NCBI GenBank assembly: GCA_002081555.1
Contig: MZNV01003000.1
Coordinates: 1 to 38,460 of the forward strand
Source: Protostelium mycophagum
Taxonomy: Eukaryota > Evosea > Variosea > Protosteliida > Protosteliaceae
Direction: 5' to 3'
DNA length: 38,460 nt
Part shown: positions 9,071-18,248 of the stretch, one piece after another
Position numbering within the stretch: position 1 is the stretch's first letter
Layout: each line of letters opens with the position of its first letter
The notes under the pieces: generated by a model
Databases searched by the model: none
Seen by the model: only the letters and a program-made list of their open reading frames with translations
What the model was told of the DNA's origin: nothing
Translations under genes and position numbers: made by a program

Positions 9071-12000
9071 TTAGATTTTACGCTGGGTTATCTGATATCT
9101 CACATTCTCTTGACCACAAGTGACTTCACATTTAGAGTCGTCTAGACGTACTGTGATGACATCATCACTCCTGGTGACGTCACCGTACTGCCTCTCTAGC
9201 ATCTTGTGCACCACCTCCGCGTCAAATTGACTCGGTTTTTCGACTGCGCAAATGTCAAAAAGTCTCGTTGTAGTGAAGGTAAAAATAGACTCACCCGTTT
9301 GTAATTGTGATTGTAGAAGTACTGCGGTTACGCTATCCGCAATCAAGTCGCTCACAGGGTCTGAATACCATTCTAATAAAACCACTTTGTCTGCATGTTT
9401 GATGACTTGTAGCGAGTTGCAGACCCGGACACCTTCTTTTTGGTCCGTTGTAGATTCTAATTTTTCGACCTAAATATTTTAAATATTTTTCATGATTAAA
9501 AAAATCGTGTTAAATAATTAAAAATAGTCAAAATGTTTTTGTATCATTTGTGTTAACTCTCAAAAGCCCACCCCTTCGTAAACGTCTCTTATTGCGGTAA
9601 CAACCGCGTCAAAATCGAGACTGCACGGTAAGTGCATCTTGTTGATGACTTTAGATGTGGTCATCTGTGTGTACAGAGAGAGTTCTGACGCGTCTACAAC
9701 GTGCAGAGAAAAATCTTTCAACACAGCAACACCAGCAACCCTCTTTCCTTCTGTTGGGATCTCTGATGCAAGCTTTCCGACAACCTCGAAATTTCAGTTA
9801 GATTTCTCGGAAATTTCAGACAGATTTCTCGGAAATTACAGTGATAAAGATGACTTACTTTTGCGATTTTTTCGGCTTTAAATTCCATTTTGACAGGAAT
9901 ACAATTCTGGGGGGAAGATACTCTGACATTGCTCTTGTCGTATTTCTGTACTAATGATGTCTCAAGTTTTTTTACATCAATCGGGTCCCCATTGACAAGT
10001 ACCTGACATTTTAGAATTTTCTCTGAAATTTCACAAGGATTTTCGTGAATGAAACGATTCATTTTACAAGTTGAAATTACTCACGACATGTGGTGGTTGT
10101 AGAGCGTCAATAAATTCACTAGTTTGGAGGAAATCTGAATGCGCAGAGAAGGGGATATTCGCTACCGACATGTTCAACGGTAGATTACCGTTAGTTACCG
10201 CGACGTGCGGTTGTTCCATCAAAATTTGCTGTTTAATTTCAGTGATGATGACATTTTCAAATAGAACAAAACCGTAACGGCCGAAAGAAATTATCAAAAT
10301 AAGATATATCTATAAAGAAATGTCACCTTGGGGAGAGTACCTTCTATACAATGTCCAGAAATCACGATTCCATTCTTTTTATCCGTGCACCATGACTCGA
10401 ATAAATCTCTTCGAGTCTTCAGATGTAGAACAATTTGAATATCATCGAGATTTTGATGAAAGGAAAACAGATGAGACAGAATGAGATGAGATGAAATGAG
10501 ATCAGATCAGATGAGACGGAATGAGATGTTGTGAGATGAAATGAGATTAGATGATGGATGACTACCTCGATGTTCCCGGCTGCAGATTACCAGGTGAAGC
10601 CAACACAACACAAGGTCCAGAATCCTTTAAATTCCCTCTCAAATTTGAAATATGCTTGAATATAAAGGGATTCTTGACACTCAACTTGAAAATTCAGATT
10701 TTTAAATTAAATTTAAAAAAAATTAAAAAAATCTGACCTGCTTTCTCATCTTATCGTTCATCATGTTGTTATAAGTTTGATATATGCTCATACATCTCTT
10801 AGCAACGTTAGATGCGTAATAGATCGGAATTTCGCGGAGTTCTTTGTGGTTCTCCCAATACTCATCTGTCAATGTGTCAGAATGACAGATCTTCTCATGC
10901 CAGAAATGTCATAATTTGACGTGCCTAAGATCAGAAGAAGCTCTTGAACTCTTCCCAAGGGAAATATTGGAATAAGACATTTTCCTCCACGCTGTAAAAC
11001 ATTACAAATATACACCTTAAAATCTCATGATATCATATAAAATTTCATGATATCATATAAGGTTTCTCCACGTCATTTGTCCAGAAATTTCCCAGAAATT
11101 TCATGACTCACCCTGACGACATCGTGTACAAATGTGGTAAGTCGACGCTCTCTCTCTAATCTGGGTTCGTGTATCTGTACACCATATGTGGCCTCTACAA
11201 TGAGGACGTCCGGAAGCACCGGCGGAATTTCGGCTGCCATGAGATGTCTGTCTTCTTGGCGGGAAAAATCACCAGTGTACAGGGTCTTGATACCTGCAAT
11301 CTGGAGATTTCAGCGAATTTCGTGGGGTTTTGAGTACGTACCTCGACCATGAACATTGCGGCACCGAGGACGTGTCCGGCGTTATAAGCTCTAAATTTAA
11401 TTCCGTTCACCTTTTTATTTTCAAAATTCAGAAAATAAAATCATGGCCTCAAAAAAATAAAAAATATTCTGAAAAATTGTTGAGACATGAACGTACAGAC
11501 CTCAACTTCTTGGTGATAATCGATTCCCTCAATCTTCTGCATGGAAGAGATCACATCATTCTCTTCATACAATAGAGAGCTTCCATTCGTCTTGACATGT
11601 TCTGTGAGAAGTACTTTATAGATGGCCTTTGTTGGATGTGTCATAAAGACCCTGCCCTTAAAGGTTGTCTGACATTAATCAGCATTAAAAAAACGGCGTA
11701 TGAAGAGACCTGCGCAAGGAGGTAAGGGAGCGCCGCACAATGATCCAAATGAAATCTGCAACATCAACAAAGTGATCAGGGTTTTCTATAACTTACTGTG
11801 TGATGAGAAGAATGTCCATTTCGGCAAGATCAACAACGTCGAAATAAGGAAGTGCACTCTGGCCTGACAGAACTGGATGTAGCCCACAATCAAACTGAAA
11901 GAATTAACATTGAGCTGGACAAAGTAATCTCACCATCACATTCTTGCCTTTATATTGTAATACCACACAAGATCTGCAATGATTAAATTTAATGTTCAGC

Positions 12001-12114
12001 AGGAGATCATCACCGTCCGACTTCATTCCCCGAACCGAGAGGCATGACCTCTAAGGTCTCCAAGATCGGCGCTTCATTAACTGCTGCGGCTTTCCTCTTA
12101 TTCGTCGCGCTCAT
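9071..12114 (-). CDS. CPSF3: CPSF73/Ysh1-family mRNA 3'-end endonuclease homologue with altered metal ligands
   Basis: Sixteen exons, all in phase, about 651 residues (high to low): 12114-12014, 11973-11934, 11894-11797, 11755-11710, 11668-11501, 11410-11342, 11300-11112, 10991-10925, 10865-10738, 10684-10566, 10408-10327, 10228-10085, 10002-9859, 9784-9572, 9469-9295, 9243-9071. The metallo-beta-lactamase/beta-CASP fold of the subunit that cuts pre-mRNA before polyadenylation is full length: [45 protein letters not shown], then beta-CASP blocks [20 protein letters not shown] and FSAHSDF, and the C-terminal domain. His164, Asp185 and His399 are kept. The first His of HxHxDH reads Gln80 and the His of VHG reads Asn421. 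The intron at 10866-10924 starts GC. Divergent from BET1. Confidence 0.9.
10465..10560. repeat. GAGAT-type simple repeat in an intron
   Basis: The intron between CPSF73-like exons 10 and 11 contains a degenerate array of GATGAGATGAAAT-like words, nearly all purine plus T on the plus strand. It looks like ordinary microsatellite-like intron sequence. Confidence 0.7.
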
Positions 12115-12212
12115 CTCTGATACAATCACAAGATCTGATCTGAAAAACGTAAGCCATTGACCTCTACCGTTAAGTCAGAAACGTTGCAAAACAGAAAAAC
12201 GAAACACGAACA
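12115..12212. promoter_or_regulatory. 98-bp divergent promoter
   Basis: Only 98 bp separate the ATG of the CPSF73-like gene (-) from the ATG of BET1 (+), so both transcription starts must lie here. No TATA box is evident. Confidence 0.45.
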
Positions 12213-12775
12213 ATGAGCATGAGAGAGAGGTAAGGATGTTTATATTTCAAGATGACGAAATTATATCAGACCCAACAATGGCCGGTCCGTATTGGGATTA
12301 CCAGATGATAATAGACAAAAGACAGCAACGGTTCAAGAGGATTTATTAATGGATCAGAACAGACAGTGTGTAATCAATCATTTTTAGACGCACAATCGTC
12401 TATTTTTCATGATCTGAGACAGCACAGAAAAGTGGACGCCCTCTCTTATATCACTGGTAACTTGAAAGAGATGGCAATCAATATTGAGACTGGCTTGAAA
12501 GAGAGTAATCAGCTTATGGACGACCTCGTGAGACATTTAAAAATCATATTATCTAATCATTCAACTCGTTATTCACATCTTGATCGATCATTCTTTATAA
12601 TCCGAAGAGTACTGACGATGAATAGGACAATGAGATGTCTAAGACACAAGGACTACTTCAAGCTGCAATGAGGAACTTGGAGAGGGTCACCCGACAGAGC
12701 AAAGGATGGCACATGTGCATGCTCTTTATGTTTGTCTTCTTTGTCATCTTCTTCTTGTACGCCGTATCGAGATAA
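12213..12775 (+). CDS. BET1: BET1-family Qc-SNARE
   Basis: Four exons, 12213-12229, 12270-12369, 12423-12527 and 12626-12775, 123 residues, the usual size for BET1. The SNARE helix runs from about residue 40 to 100: VDALSYITGNLKEMAINI, then ETGLKESNQLMDDLDNEM with the central Gln of the zero layer, then TQGLLQAAMRNLERV. A basic linker leads to a C-terminal membrane anchor (MLFMFVFFVIFFLYAV) and only three residues after it. It is a tail-anchored SNARE for ER-Golgi vesicle fusion. The donor ending exon 2 is the GT at 12370, which keeps phase; the first GT at 12366 does not. The stop is followed by GATAAA rather than AATAAA. Confidence 0.9.
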
Positions 12776-13226
12776 AATTAACCGAATATCTAATTCATTT
12801 TTATTCTTCTTTTCTGGAAAAAAGTCTTCAGAAACAAATTATTTTTATCACAATAATTTGAGATGCTTTGCGATGCTGTCTATTTTCGTCACCACATCTG
12901 AGAAGGTCATTTTTTGTAAGTTTTACAAGTAATAATAATAATTAATATTGAAAAATAACCAGAAAAACTTTTAATTTCAGCTGAAGAAAGTACGGTAGTT
13001 GCCGTAAAAGAACACGGTATATAACCGTGATTTTTTCTTTTTGTTTGTTTTTTGTATTTTTATTGATTTATGGCTTTTTTGGGACATTTTTTTGATGTAA
13101 TTTTGACGTGAAAAATGACATCTTCCAATTTGCAACAAGGTGTATTTCATGTAAAAAAATCTTCAGTACAGCAGAGCTGCAAATATTATTCTGAAAAACA
13201 AATAACCTGGTGTACACGGACAATGA
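12776..13226. other. convergent intergenic region with inverted repeats
   Basis: No gene seen between the ends of BET1 (+) and PTH2 (-). The region is AT-rich with T runs near 13035-13090 and holds the hairpin CACGGT-ATATA-ACCGTG at 13013-13029, followed by a T-rich stretch. It could serve as a shared 3' end. Confidence 0.45.
13013..13029. repeat. ACGGT/ACCGT mini-hairpin
   Basis: Perfect six-base arms CACGGT and ACCGTG around a five-base loop, followed by T-rich sequence. The same arms recur twice in one intron of the hybrid kinase (24807-24922). Confidence 0.6.
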
Positions 13227-14052
13227 TTAAGACGACGCACCTGGACCTAGCGCCATGACCGTCTTTGTGCCAGAGGCAATCTGTGTTCTTCCGGCGTCCA
13301 TCACGATGTAGCTGAGTATGCCCGCATCTTCAGCTTTCTTCTGCATTTCCAACCTGCCGAAATATTTTATTTTTATTTTATTTATTTATTTATTATGATT
13401 TCGATTTTTCAAAGGAAGATTAAAAGTTATTTTATCATCAACGATCATTTTGAAAAATGAAGAGATCACACATTTCTGCTTCGCTGGTGATCTTGACTGC
13501 GATCTTGGCTTGTCCGCCTGAACTCCACTTCTGAACGGCGGGCTTGTTTTCTGTTTTTATTAGAGAACAATCAATGAGACCACATACTCTTCAGTGATTG
13601 TCTATAAGCACCAAGTGTTGCATGTCCAACTTGTGCGGCGATCTTACCCACTCCCATCTTCAGATCAGTCCTGACCAAAAAGAGCTGTGGAGATTAACAA
13701 AACAGATCCTGATGATTTTAATAAATCACCATCTTGTGTGGTACATAATCGTCATCTTCCTCTTCCTCAGCTTTTTTCGATCAATGATTCACGTCAAATT
13801 TAATGTGTCACTTACAATCCTCAAGATCAGCAACGTCATCGTCCTCCATGGAATCATATTCTTCTTCAGAACTTTCTTCTTCTTCCTTGATCTATTTGAC
13901 ATGTCAAAATGAGACAATAAGGAGTGCGATCGAACCTCTTCTTCCTGCTTCGGCTCTTCAGTTCTGGCTTTTTTTGAGAGATACCATCCTAATCCAAAAG
14001 CAGCAGTGCTGGCACCAACAACGCTCGCAACAGCACGTGGTACTGAGGCCAT
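13227..14052 (-). CDS. PTRH2: peptidyl-tRNA hydrolase 2
   Basis: Six exons: 14052-13936, 13891-13816, 13770-13730, 13684-13588, 13550-13472, 13353-13227; all in phase, 178 residues. PTH2 cleaves peptidyl-tRNA that drops off ribosomes. The catalytic core is intact: [22 protein letters not shown], then GQAKIAVKI and the signature [20 protein letters not shown]. The N terminus has a hydrophobic segment ([19 protein letters not shown]), as in mitochondrially anchored PTRH2/Bit1, followed by an acidic Glu/Asp stretch. The protein stops at GPGASS, about a dozen residues before the usual family end. A donor-like GTGCGT overlaps that point, so a last exon may have been missed. Confidence 0.88.
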
Positions 14053-14177
14053 GATCTGATATTTCTGCAAATCACGATCGCAGGAATGATTTTGTGCGTA
14101 AAATATCTCTTCTACACAACAACAAGACCTCCATCGCATTGATCATCATTGCAGAACAGCTCGTCCAAAATGGCGAT

Positions 14178-14183
14178 TTTATT
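14178..14183 (-). terminator. AATAAA overlapping the stop codon
   Basis: On the minus strand the PPR gene ends GTCGAATAAAAT, so its TAA stop lies inside AATAAA. Confidence 0.6.
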
Positions 14184-16734
14184 CGACCAAAAAGTTGAAC
14201 GGGTCAATCTTCAACGTCTCGTCCTTCTGGTTTGGCAACACGTTATAAGCGCTCACTTCCACAATACCAAGCAGTGAGTTTGTCTCGTTGTTGAACTCTA
14301 TGCCGTCGTCTGTCATTCTGTTCGTCCACTCTCTTAACTTCACCCAATCCTTCAGGTCAACATAGTGCCTCAGTATCATGTTGTACGTTCCTGTGTTTCT
14401 GGGGATCTACAACTCTAAACTCTTGCATCTACAACGAGGAATGTTACCTTCTCATCGATCATGGTATTGATCCATTCAGTGGCGGATTTGATGTCTCGTT
14501 CTGCGATGAAGTAGGCGATCCACAAGTTGTTGGCAAAAGTGTGATGTCTGATCAGCGGGAAGATCTCATGCATTTGCTGATCATTTTCAGTCTCATTGGG
14601 AAGAGTCGAATATGTTAAACTGATGTAAAATAGTTCACCTGTGTGTTTCTGTGCTTACAAGCGTGTTTCAATAGGGCTAAGAGAGTCCTCTCGTCCTTCT
14701 CCAGTCCCAATCTACACTATGTCATCTACAATTCATTTCAACTTGAAAGTACGTACTTCTCCATCTCGTCGACCCAGTATTTGACAGACTTGGGACTTTG
14801 AGAGTACAAATCGATCAAAATGTTGAATGTCGACACGGTAGGTTCAGCATCATATTTTTTCATCGTCTACAACGACTGTTAATATCTTGCGAAAAATCTA
14901 TTTTTAGAATCTCACCTCTAACCACAGTAATCCAGCGTCTATCTGGCTGGGGTCCTCTATAAGTGTTCCGTATCTAATCAGAGTGTTGAAGGTGTGTGTG
15001 TCCGGCTTGATCCCGCTGTCAATCATCCCCTTGAACCACGCCGAGATGTCATTCCTATGAGGCTGTCTGGCAAAGTAGGCCATCATGATGTTCAGTATAG
15101 AGGTAGTTGGTGTCTCCCCCAAGGCGACCATCTCTCTGTATGTCTCCATGACCTGCGAAGGGTTCAGGGTTCGGTGACACTCGGCGACTGGTGTTTTTTT
15201 TCACCTTCTTGGTGTTGCCAAAGTAGGCGTAGCCGGAGATGATCGCGCTAGAAAATTCAGAAAATTATGCAGTAAGTAACGAGATATTATGCGGTAAGTA
15301 ACGAGATATTATGCGGTAAGTAACGGGTACCTCCACGTGTAGGGTCTCGGTGTGATTTTTTCCGCTTTCATCACGTTGTAGAATCTGAAATTTCTCAGAA
15401 AATTATTTTTAATTTGCAAGTCCAGACTAGGACAGATGTGATGTCTTGAGCACATGTATACTTTATAAAATTTAACACTGTGAGTTGTAGCTTCAGCGAG
15501 AAACCTTTCGCGTTACATACCGCGATTTTTTGCGGTAAGGTATTGGATTAAAAAATCGGTCCATCTACAACGCCCACCTTTCCATCAAGTTGACATCTCT
15601 TTTGCAATAATACATGATAAATGCGGCGAATGTGTCCGCGTCAGGCCTCATTCCATGTCTATAAATATTCCTCAAAACTTCTGACATCTTCTCTGTATCT
15701 CTTGACCTAACCACCTCCCAAAGATGTTTGTTGATGTCAGAGACCTAAATGTCGACAGTGAGATCGTGTTGTGGTGTGGTGTCGACGTGTTTTACCTTGA
15801 CGATCTTGCCTTTGATATCCCTGCTTTACTTCAGAAAAATTTCCGTGAATCTTCTAGAAGCAACCACAACATATCTGTATGCATAACTCTGCATGTGTCT
15901 ATTTAGTACTTGCGGCTGTGCCTCAAGACGAATATATACAGTAAAACATCTTATTGTGGCTCTGCACACAACAAGTCTTTGCAGACTCTGCTTTGTCTAT
16001 ATCTGTTCCGGAACATATGTACTGTTGCAGTGTGCCAATATTGGATTGATCATAGTGACAGCTTGTCGACATTCATACATTTCTGACAGATCTCATCTAC
16101 AATTCACCTTGCAGATTTAGGCTCCAGCATCTCCCTCAGTCGGTTGGTCCTCTCTTGCTCTGTCATCGCGATTTTGGCGGGAGTAGTTCGTACATGTCTC
16201 ATGGAGGGATTGGGAGGAATGTAACGATCAGGATTTGGAGCTTTAAGAGGTTTCACATATTTGTTCTCCTATAGTCAATCAATCGCCGATTCCAAATGGT
16301 CTGCATTTTATCAAGAATAGACTTACAGTGAAGGTGTTGTATTTGGGAGAAGCACCATGTCCCTCAAAAGTCGGATCCTCTACTGTTGCTCCTTTTGTCC
16401 TTCCTTTCTTTGACTCGGCCTTGTTCAATCTTCTCGCCACTTCATATGACTAAAAAGTGTTGGCAGAAGTTAAAAAGAGAACTCACCCTCCATTCAGTGT
16501 CATTATTCTTCAAATCCTGTCCAGCTTTGTTTCTTCTCTGGATGGAGGATCAGATCACACGCAAATAGTTTGGGACAAACATCATTGATCGATTGATTGA
16601 TCACTCACCAATTGAAGAACGGCACGAAGGTTGTCTGATATAAAGCGTTGATTTTGGCCAATGATTGTGTGGCAGCTGATGTTGGACACCGACGTCTTCA
16701 ATGCAGAAGGCGTGTTACCCACGAGACGTAACAT
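14179..16734 (-). CDS. pentatricopeptide-repeat protein, probably mitochondrial
   Basis: Thirteen exons: 16734-16609, 16537-16487, 16449-16327, 16268-16108, 15820-15796, 15744-15578, 15384-15331, 15247-15205, 15152-14916, 14866-14757, 14711-14639, 14576-14448, 14406-14179; all in phase, about 508 residues. The N terminus (LRLVGNTPSALKTSVSN) is basic and hydroxyl-rich, like a mitochondrial targeting peptide. Degenerate PPR units follow, with the usual helix phrases RHGMRPDADTFAAFI, MKAEKITPRPYTWRAIISGY, GIKPDTHTFNTLI and KYDAEPTVSTFNILI. PPR proteins bind organellar RNA. Exon 5 is only 25 nt and is preceded by a 287-nt intron (15821-16107), the longest in this gene. Divergent with an mL45-like gene 80 bp away, which supports a role in mitochondrial RNA or ribosomes. 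Confidence 0.85.
15269..15330. repeat. three-copy 22-bp tandem repeat at a splice donor
   Basis: The unit GCGGTAAGTAACGAGATATTAT occurs at 15269-15290 (first copy GCAGTAAG), 15291-15312 and, truncated, 15313-15330, inside the PPR intron 15248-15330. The array abuts the 5' splice donor of PPR exon 7 on the minus strand. Its core GCGGTAA is a member of the dispersed GCGGTA family. Confidence 0.8.
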
Positions 16735-16814
16735 GTTGGTTTCAAAAAATGTGATCTGATTTGATGTCCTGAGAAAATCTCAGACATCACATCACATCAC
16801 CCGCGGAAAACAAG
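16735..16814. promoter_or_regulatory. 80-bp divergent promoter of two mitochondrial genes
   Basis: This gap separates the start codons of the PPR (-) and mL45-like (+) genes. It holds an imperfect inverted repeat at 16763-16788 (GATGTCCTGAG and CTCAGACATC, loop of five) followed by CATCACATCACATCAC. The palindrome is placed to act on both genes. Confidence 0.5.
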
Positions 16815-18013
16815 ATGAGTCTTGTCATTGAAAGGGCTCTTCGCTTGAATAGTGCAGCTATAAAACCTTCCTTCTATGGCCTAGCACCGAAGAGACAAGG
16901 GATCTTCTTCACAGCTACCACATTATGTGTCATCCAATCATCCTCAAAGACCCAAACTAGAGGGAAAAGAGTAGTGAGTTGTTCAATCATACAGAATCAA
17001 AGCTGATGGACACAGAATGTGGGATTGACCAAACCAAAGAAGGCATTTATTCAGAGCACAGGGGTCATCTTTGACAATTACACAAATAAGAACACACCAC
17101 AATTTCATCAACCAATTTACTCCCCAAAAGGACTATTTCACAGAATATCTTGGTACATCTTCACTCCAATTATTAGGTAAGAGATTGTAGATTTCTCTTG
17201 TCAATGGGGTGTTTATGAGAAGAGATTGAAAATGTGATTTCATGATTGTCTCTATTAGCATCCATTGACTTGAATCAAGAAAAGTATCAGCAAGTGCAAG
17301 TTTCTGGAAAGCTGCTAAATTAGCAGGAAATACAGAGGTTTGTGTTCCTTGCTTAATCGATGATTTATGATCACAGAAAGTAACCAAGGACCTGTTTCTG
17401 GTGCAAACACCACCTATGTTCTGGAAATATAACGAGGCTGTCACAAGTGGCCCCACCTCTGATCTGAAGAAGATCTGCACAGAAGAACATGCCAATGTCG
17501 GTCTTTTTTCAAGTTTATCATCGTAATGAAGTTTTTCAGTCTGTCGAGCAGAAAAACAGCCAGATATGGGCGAAAGTGAATAAATTGGATGTTAAGAGGA
17601 CCTACGGCTACACTAAACCAAAGTTGGTCAACGCTCGTCACCTGCAGATACCGGGTGAGCTCATCAACTCATCATCTGTGAATGTCTTTTATAAGCAGAC
17701 AGTCTGCAAATTACTGTACTCTCTGAAGACATTAATCTCATCAGGAACCGTTCATCAATTCATCCAATGCACCGTTCAATTCGACACATCGCAGGTGCGT
17801 ATCTCCTCGGTCATCTGTAGAAAAGGAAATAATTCTGATCTATTGCAGTCCCTGCAGATGTTTAACAGAGGAAAGTTGGTGGCAGGAGATGAAGAGTTGA
17901 AGCCACAGACAGATTATATCGTTTTTGAGAAGAATTTGACAAAGTTGAAGTCCCCATGGCTTATTGCCGGAACCTTGCAGCCCACTGTTGTGGAGATTGG
18001 TGCTCCTAAATAA
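16815..18013 (+). CDS. MRPL45: mitochondrial large ribosomal subunit protein mL45-like (Tim44-like domain)
   Basis: Seven exons: 16815-16970, 17016-17176, 17280-17337, 17377-17496, 17540-17654, 17745-17794, 17849-18013; all in phase, 274 residues. The N-terminal stretch is basic and lacks acidic residues except one Glu, as in mitochondrial presequences. The Tim44/mL45 fold follows: PPMFWKYNEAVTSGPTSDLKKICTEE, then GYTKPKLVNARHLQIPG, FIQCTVQFDTSQSLQMFNRG and DYIVFEKNLTKLKSPWLIAGTL. mL45 sits at the mitoribosome exit tunnel and links it to the inner membrane. A long open frame on the minus strand over 17133-17495 is a shadow of exons 2-4. Family assignment is by pattern; a Tim44-domain relative is the main alternative. 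Confidence 0.78.
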
Positions 18014-18014
18014 A
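18009..18014 (+). terminator. AATAAA overlapping the stop codon
   Basis: The mL45-like gene ends CCTAAATAAAC, so the TAA stop at 18011-18013 is inside AATAAA. Confidence 0.6.
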
Positions 18015-18242
18015 CACATCATTGAGATCAATTGATTCTTTTCAATTATAACGCGTCTATCACCAATTCGAGACACCGAAGAGATGCAACCCAGCGTCTC
18101 GTCACATATGAAGGTGCTCTTGCCAGACAAACTGTCACCAGTGAACGAATGCTCCTGCTCAACAGTGTATGATACTCTCCCCTTCCTACAATGCCAAGAA
18201 CGTCCAGGCATTCTCACACTCAAATTTTTTAAATCAAGATTA

Positions 18243-18248
18243 TTTATT
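18243..18248 (-). terminator. AATAAA overlapping the stop codon
   Basis: The hybrid kinase gene ends GTGGAATAAATA on the minus strand; TAA (18246-18244) overlaps AATAAA. Confidence 0.6.

Noticed and set aside
17133-17495. 120-codon open frame on the minus strand with AATAAA downstream, looking like a nested gene
   Set aside because: The plus strand over the same bases carries in-phase mL45-like exons 2-4 (e.g. PPMFWKYNEAVTSGP) with proper splice sites, so the minus frame is a shadow.
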